The position numbers and the translations under genes were made by a program. The notes under the pieces are model-generated. The model saw nothing but the letters and a program-made list of their open reading frames with translations, ran no database searches and was not told the origin of the DNA. Shown in pieces: positions 6,642 through 8,247 of a DNA stretch of 8,247 nt; positions within the stretch are counted from its first letter, which is position 1; the number at the start of each line of letters is the position of its first letter. The stretch is from positions 1 through 8,247 of the forward strand of contig JAEDMB010000084.1 in the NCBI GenBank assembly GCA_016303235.1, read 5' to 3'. The DNA comes from Oscillospiraceae bacterium. Its GTDB lineage: Bacteria; Bacillota; Clostridia; Oscillospirales; Ruminococcaceae.

Positions 6642-7652
6642 TTAGTTTACTCCTTTCAGATATTCCGCAATAAGCTTTCCGGTAAGTTCAACGTCCGTTA
6701 TATCGATTACTTCAACAGGAGTGTGCATATATCTTAGCGGAATTGATACCGTACAAGCTTTTGAACCGCATTTATTTACGGAGAACTGGTCGGCATTTGT
6801 TGAAGTAAGACCGTTCATAACTTCAATCTGATACGGAATATTATTTTTTTCGGCAGTATTTATAAGAGCGTCTGAAATTTCCCTTGAAAGCGAAGGGGAT
6901 ATTCCAATCATAGCACCCTTTCCGAGCTTACCGCATTTATATTCATCATCGCCCGAACAGTATCCGAAACTTACATCAACGGCAAGTGAAATATCGGGAT
7001 TGATGTCAAAAGCCGAAATCTTTGCACCACGTTCGCCGAGTTCCTCCTGTGATGAGAAAAGAACGGTTACATTGCAGTTAAGAGAGCTGTTTTTAAGACA
7101 GTCAAGAGCATACAGAATTGATGCTACACCGCACCTGTCGTCAAGAGCAAGACCTGTAACCCTGTTATTCTGAAGTTCTTCAAATTCACCGCAGAATGAT
7201 ATAAAATCGCCGAGTGAAACAATTTTTTCAAGCTCTGATTTTGAATATCCCGTATCTATTGCAAAACCGTCAATATCGGGTACGCTGTTATCAGGTGAAA
7301 GGTGCGGAGGAACTGAACACACAACGCCCTTGATATTTTTCTTTCCGTGAATTTCAACCTGCTGTGCGGGAAGAAGTCTGAGGTCAAGACCGCCCACGTT
7401 GCTGAATTTAATAAATCCCTCGTCAGTGATGTATGTTACAATCATACCAATCTGGTCAATATGAGCGTCAAGAAGAATATGAGGTCTGTTCGTGATAAAT
7501 TCCCCGAAAGTTCCTATAACACATGAATTTTTTATATAAGAATCAGGACAGTATTCTTTCAGAAGTTCAAGAGCAGTATCGCATGCATTTTTTTCGTTTC
7601 CCGATACTCCCTTTACATTGCATAAAGTTTTCAGAGTATTTTTAATATCCAT
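6642..7652 (-). CDS. M42-family metallo-aminopeptidase, first of a tandem pair
   Basis: A 336-residue M42 paralogue. Metal ligands: His64 in DAHIDQIG, Asp171/172 in ALDDRCG, Glu203/Glu204 in SQEELGERG, Asp226 in AVDVSFG, His310 in RYMHTP. All are present, so it should be active. It differs clearly from its downstream neighbour: Asp rather than Glu as the fifth ligand, and TSTNADQF (283-290) where the other has GGNDSGAIH, so the two probably have different peptide preferences (inference). ATG 7652 is chosen because GGAGG (7664-7668) lies 11 bases upstream. The alternative TTG 7676 would overlap the murD stop and has no ribosome binding site. The gap to murD is 20 bases and to the next M42 gene one base, so all three are likely on one transcript. 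Confidence 0.93.
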   Translation of the reverse strand: MDIKNTLKTLCNVKGVSGNEKNACDTALELLKEYCPDSYIKNSCVIGTFGEFITNRPHILLDAHIDQIGMIVTYITDEGFIKFSNVGGLDLRLLPAQQVEIHGKKNIKGVVCSVPPHLSPDNSVPDIDGFAIDTGYSKSELEKIVSLGDFISFCGEFEELQNNRVTGLALDDRCGVASILYALDCLKNSSLNCNVTVLFSSQEELGERGAKISAFDINPDISLAVDVSFGYCSGDDEYKCGKLGKGAMIGISPSLSREISDALINTAEKNNIPYQIEVMNGLTSTNADQFSVNKCGSKACTVSIPLRYMHTPVEVIDITDVELTGKLIAEYLKGVN

Positions 7653-7661
7653 AATAAATAA

Positions 7662-7668
7662 TTCCTCC
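7662..7668 (-). promoter_or_regulatory. Ribosome binding site of the first M42 gene
   Basis: GGAGGAA on the minus strand, immediately after the murD stop codon (7673-7675). It fixes the start at ATG 7652, 11 bases from the end of GGAGG. Confidence 0.85.
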
Positions 7669-7672
7669 GGAA

Positions 7673-8247
7673 TCAAAGTTCATTTACAAGCTGTTTGAAG
7701 TGTCTGCCTCTGTCCTCAAACATACGGTACATATCAAAGCTTGCACATGCGGGAGAAAGTGAAACAATATCACCTTTTTCAGCGTATTTGTAAGCAGTCT
7801 GAACAGCCTCCTGCATATCCTTGACTATAAATATTTTAGTATTTTCGGGATTGTATTTTTTGGAATTCATAACAGCGTCACGGATTTTTTCCTTTGTTTC
7901 GCCCATAAGAATCAGAACCTTTACCTTTTCGCATATTGAATCAGCCATAGGTTCAAAGGAAATACCCTTGTCAGAACCGCCCTGAATCATAATCTGTTTT
8001 TCATCGAAGGAATTGAGACAGGCAAGAACTCTTGTGGGACTTGATGCAATTGAATTGTTGTAATACTTTGCACCGTTTATTTCACGTACAAATTCAATTC
8101 TGTGTTCAACTCCTCCGAACTCTTTTGCAACTTTTCTGACGGTATCAAGTGAAACTTCTCCCCATGTTACAGCGATAGCAGTGAGATAGTTTTCAACGTT
8201 GTGCATACCTGGGATTTTTATATCGTGCATATCCATAATTTCGGTAA
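7673..8247 (-). CDS. murD: UDP-N-acetylmuramoyl-L-alanine--D-glutamate ligase, C-terminal part (runs off the right edge)
   Basis: About 190 C-terminal residues of a protein normally near 450 long; the frame stays open to the window edge (TEI precedes the first in-window ATG, which is internal). MurD adds D-glutamate to UDP-MurNAc-L-Ala in the cytoplasm, using ATP. Seen: GMHNVEN at the end of the central ATPase domain, GGVEHRIEFV at the domain junction, YYNNSIASSPTR (family usually NDSIA/T.SPT, so one N-for-D difference), GGSDKG with the Lys expected to contact D-glutamate, and LSPACASFDMYRMFEDRG near the C-terminus, which is diagnostic for MurD. It ends with a TGA 20 bases before the first M42 gene. 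Whether other cell-wall genes lie upstream cannot be seen. It is the first visible gene of the minus-strand unit. Confidence 0.95.
   Translation of the reverse strand, partial: TEIMDMHDIKIPGMHNVENYLTAIAVTWGEVSLDTVRKVAKEFGGVEHRIEFVREINGAKYYNNSIASSPTRVLACLNSFDEKQIMIQGGSDKGISFEPMADSICEKVKVLILMGETKEKIRDAVMNSKKYNPENTKIFIVKDMQEAVQTAYKYAEKGDIVSLSPACASFDMYRMFEDRGRHFKQLVNEL

Overview
The window looks like chromosomal DNA of a low-GC Gram-positive anaerobe, most likely a gut or rumen clostridium of the Ruminococcus/Oscillospirales kind. This rests on A+T-rich coding sequence, strong AGGAG-type ribosome binding sites, tightly packed genes, and the resemblance of the proteins (dCache-GGDEF receptor, 'aluminium resistance' PLP lyase, M42 peptidases) to clostridial families. 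The genus is an inference; no rRNA or other marker is present.

Left part (1 to about 1020, + strand): the right-hand portion of an IS200/IS605-family element. It holds the C-terminal two thirds or so of a TnpB (OrfB) nuclease. One frameshift in a run of seven A's (343-349) interrupts it, but the RuvC-I Asp, RuvC-II Glu, zinc finger and RuvC-III Asp are all still encoded. After the tnpB stop come about 120-180 bases with several hairpins, which I read as the omega-RNA (reRNA) scaffold and the element's right end. The left end and any tnpA lie outside the window.

Middle (1039-2547, + strand): a membrane receptor with an extracellular dCache sensor and a GGDEF domain whose metal-binding Asp is replaced by Asn and whose signature reads GSDEF, so cyclase activity is doubtful. 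It starts just past the element's right end and faces away from it. A strong hairpin with T tracts on both sides (2561-2593) separates it from the convergent operon.

Right part (8247 down to 2600, - strand): one long directional unit, read as murD (C-terminal part only) - M42 peptidase - second M42 peptidase - two-domain GNAT acetyltransferase - PLP-dependent 'methionine gamma-lyase / aluminium resistance' family enzyme - AEC-family permease. Junctions after murD are 20 nt, 1 nt, and overlaps of 17, 11 and 8 nt, so the genes are very probably co-transcribed and partly translationally coupled. A plausible joint theme (inference) is intracellular peptide and amino-acid turnover: two cytosolic metallo-aminopeptidases, an acetyltransferase of unknown substrate, a C-S/amino-acid lyase-like enzyme, and a carrier that could move a carboxylate product, attached to a cell-wall precursor ligase. 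The operon promoter lies beyond the right edge. I found no tRNA, rRNA, CRISPR array or prophage. The best leads are the frameshifted TnpB with its RNA region, the degenerate GGDEF receptor, and the unexplained lyase-permease-GNAT group.
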